A DNA stretch of 64,000 bases, taken from the NCBI GenBank assembly GCA_023250195.1, contig JAHFBF010000007.1, positions 1 through 64,000 on the forward strand. The letters run 5' to 3'. Below the pieces are notes generated by a model that worked only from the letters and a program-made list of their open reading frames with translations, was not told the origin of the DNA and did no database searches. The DNA is from Candidatus Melainabacteria bacterium. GTDB taxonomy: Bacteria > Cyanobacteriota > Vampirovibrionia > 2-02-FULL-35-15. Within the stretch, counting starts at the first letter, position 1, and the number at the start of each line of letters is the position of its first letter. A program made the translations under genes and the position numbers. Shown one piece after another: positions 62,503-64,000 of the stretch.

Positions 62503-63585
62503 ATGAATCCCTATAAACAATTTTTCTGTATATTTACTCTGATTTTTATATTTACTTTAGATTTTTCTTGGAATAAAGTTTTTTCACAAAACTCTTCGCC
62601 GGTTTTAAAAGGTGGGATTACTACCGTAATCCAAAAAGGTGAAGTTATAAATGTGAATTTAAATACACCGATCAATTTTTACTTCAGTCAGATTGGTGAT
62701 AAGGTTGCCTTTTTTACAAATGAAGATACTGCCATTGGAGAGAATTCCTACATCCCAAAAGGAAGCAGAATTGAAGGAATAATTACAAATATAAAAGAAC
62801 CAAAAGGATTTGGACAAAACGGATCTTTTGAAGTAAGTTTTAATGAAATTATTACACCAGAAAATATTTTTATTCCAATATCAGCCACAGCCAGTACTGA
62901 CATTCAAAAAGCAAGTGCAAAAACTGCAGAAATTTTAAGTTATGATGCAGCATTGATTGCGTATGGAACTTTCCATGGATTTATAGCCGGGGTTCAATAC
63001 GGAGGAATACCGCTTGCCATTTCAAGTCATGGAATTAGCTTATTAGCCGGGGCAGGTATAGGAGCAGGGGCAGGAATAATAGGTTCTGCAATTAGAAAAG
63101 GTAAAATACCAACTACTATTACAGGAAGCAGGACTCCTCTAATACTAAAAAGCGATTTGTTTATTTTAGGAGAACTCCCAAAGAAAGGAGATCAGAGATC
63201 AGAAATCAGAAATCAGAGAGAAGAATTTAAAGGTTTTAGATTTTTCCCGCAGCCAGGTAAAGATGAAATAGAACTTTCAATCCTTAAGATAAGAAAAAAT
63301 AATAATAAAACTTTTGGAGATTACTTCATTCTTGAAATCAGGATTAAAAATGATTCACAAAAAACAATTAATTTAACAGATGTAGTCCTAACGAAAAACA
63401 AAGATTCAAATTTGTTGCATGCTGATTTATTTTTAACAGGGATAAAAGCTCTTCAATCAATTAAACCATTCGAAGAATTAAGTACTTCATTAGCATTTGC
63501 AACTGAAGAAGAAATTGAAGATTATTCAATAACAATAATTGATCCCTTGGATGGGAATGAAATTATAACGATACCGTTAAAGTAG
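62503..63585 (+). CDS. Unknown exported protein, VirB10-like motifs plus a repeat-derived segment
   Basis: Signal peptide (about 1-29), then a beta-rich domain with VINVNLNTPINFYFSQIGDK, IPKGSRIEGIITNIKEP and GSFEVSFNEIITPENIFI, a Gly/Ala-rich stretch (LLAGAGIGAGAGIIGSAI) and a closing TITGSRTPLILKSDLFI; this order mirrors the protein at 27137. Next comes KKGDQRSEIRNQREEF, translated from a dispersed AGATCAGAG repeat, and then a separate beta domain. The TAG stop is part of a palindrome. Probably periplasmic; function unknown. Confidence 0.75.
   Translation: MNPYKQFFCIFTLIFIFTLDFSWNKVFSQNSSPVLKGGITTVIQKGEVINVNLNTPINFYFSQIGDKVAFFTNEDTAIGENSYIPKGSRIEGIITNIKEPKGFGQNGSFEVSFNEIITPENIFIPISATASTDIQKASAKTAEILSYDAALIAYGTFHGFIAGVQYGGIPLAISSHGISLLAGAGIGAGAGIIGSAIRKGKIPTTITGSRTPLILKSDLFILGELPKKGDQRSEIRNQREEFKGFRFFPQPGKDEIELSILKIRKNNNKTFGDYFILEIRIKNDSQKTINLTDVVLTKNKDSNLLHADLFLTGIKALQSIKPFEELSTSLAFATEEEIEDYSITIIDPLDGNEIITIPLK
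63185..63222 (+). repeat. AGATCAGAG-type dispersed repeat inside the exported protein gene
   Basis: A run of GATCAGAGATCAGAAATCAG-like units, translated in frame as GDQRSEIRNQRE. Related to the repeat at 23970. Confidence 0.8.
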
Positions 63586-63608
63586 GTACGTAGCGTGCTA
63601 CGTACCTA
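63583..63608. repeat. GTAG palindrome after the exported protein gene
   Basis: TAGGTACGTAGC and GCTACGTACCTA arms around GT. It starts in the stop codon of the upstream gene and could terminate transcription before ilvE. Near-identical to 25308-25339. Confidence 0.85.
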
Positions 63609-63624
63609 GTGGCATTGTTCCTGT

Positions 63625-63630
63625 TATAAT
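63625..63630 (+). promoter_or_regulatory. Candidate -10 box for ilvE
   Basis: TATAAT, 36 bases before the chosen ilvE start. No convincing -35 box; the region upstream is the palindrome. Confidence 0.4.
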
Positions 63631-63665
63631 ATTTGATTATGTCAGAACAAACACTGGAGAAAAAA

Positions 63666-64000
63666 ATGGCTTTTAAAGAAGGAATAGATCTGGATTCAAT
63701 TGCTTATTTCAATGAACGGTTTGTCCCTCTCCGTGAAGCAACTATAAATATCATGACCCATGCATTTCAATATGGCACAGGGATCTTTGAAGGTATTCGT
63801 AGTTACTGGAATGAAAATGAAAAGCAAATGTACATCTTTCGCATGAAAGAACACTATGAAAGACTAAGTAACAATGCAAAGCTATTAAGGCTTGAATTAA
63901 ATAAATCCATAGATGAGCTCTGCCAATTAACACTAGAATTAATGAAAAAAAATAACCCGACCTGTGATATGTACATAAGACCTAATCTTTATAAGTCTGG
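63666..64000 (+). CDS. ilvE: Branched-chain amino acid aminotransferase (5' part)
   Basis: PLP enzyme for the last step of valine, leucine and isoleucine synthesis. Visible: AYFNERFVPLREATINIMTH, FQYGTGIFEGIRSYW, FRMKEHYERLSNNAKLL. The gene runs off the right edge. The start is set at 63666 because GGAG lies six bases upstream; an in-frame ATG at 63639 would be almost leaderless if the TATAAT is the promoter. Confidence 0.93.
   Translation, partial: MAFKEGIDLDSIAYFNERFVPLREATINIMTHAFQYGTGIFEGIRSYWNENEKQMYIFRMKEHYERLSNNAKLLRLELNKSIDELCQLTLELMKKNNPTCDMYIRPNLYKS

Noticed and set aside
1-64000. tRNA, tmRNA or 5S rRNA genes
   Set aside because: No T-arm GTTCRANYC with a matching acceptor stem was noticed by eye; a tRNAscan-type search would be decisive.

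Overview
The window is an A+T-rich chromosomal segment of a Gram-negative-type (diderm) heterotrophic bacterium. It carries an ExbB/ExbD/TonB system, an MCE/MlaD-type lipid transporter, a class A PBP, TatC, the four nuoABCD subunits of complex I, a complete hemA-hemC-cobA/hemD-hemB tetrapyrrole operon, ATP sulfurylase and lipoyl synthase, and no photosynthesis genes. Many first-in-operon genes have no clear Shine-Dalgarno (SD) sequence. A low-G+C non-photosynthetic relative of cyanobacteria (Melainabacteria/Vampirovibrionia) would fit, but that placement is an inference: no 16S gene is visible and no search could be run.

Layout. 1-128: the 5' end of a 23S rRNA gene (minus), with a long palindrome-rich leader and no 16S gene upstream. 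0.9-4.3 kb: two unknown proteins and a glycosyltransferase (minus). 4.4-14.3 kb: queA, two very large paralogous unknown proteins (809 and 1180 aa), a GNAT enzyme and two tandem panE-like reductases (plus). 14.3-18.2 kb: MCE protein, sat, a small unknown gene, trpC. 18.2-23.7 kb: a minus-strand run ridA / VirB10-like / TonB fusion / exbB / exbD / proB / tatC. 23.9-25.3 kb: a cyclic-di-GMP-I riboswitch and a subtilisin-like protease. 25.3-31.1 kb: purQ, thrC and the gmk-rpoZ-coaBC operon with three envelope or unknown genes. 31.3-37.9 kb: TPR and AIM24 proteins, an HExxH protein, nuoABCD. 37.9-41.3 kb: purC-purS fusion and several unknown proteins. 41.3-47.8 kb: a VWA protein preceded by four tiny membrane-protein genes (one CcoS-like), then the hem operon. 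47.8-57.2 kb: aldolase-like gene, uvrB, a 38-aa membrane peptide, M23 peptidase, histidine phosphatase, YibE/F, lipA, flippase. 57.5-64 kb: sulfotransferase, rRNA methyltransferase, PBP1A, two secreted unknowns, 5' part of ilvE.

The most striking content is between and inside the genes. (1) Two unknown genes sit directly after a housekeeping gene (queA, purC-purS), and in each case a copy of that gene's 3' end lies on the far side of the unknown gene, as expected from cassette insertion at gene 3' ends. (2) A composite palindromic element, including a hairpin followed by GGAGC-N-TATATAAA and ATG, forms the ribosome-binding region of four unrelated genes and recurs in the 23S leader. (3) Short GTAG...CTAC palindromes are embedded in frame in trpC (twice), hemC, cobA/hemD and queA, and form stop codons or termini elsewhere. 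(4) A GTCATTGCGAG-type repeat encodes the linker of the purC-purS fusion. (5) A c-di-GMP riboswitch ends at the start codon of a protease whose signal peptide is itself encoded by a dispersed repeat.
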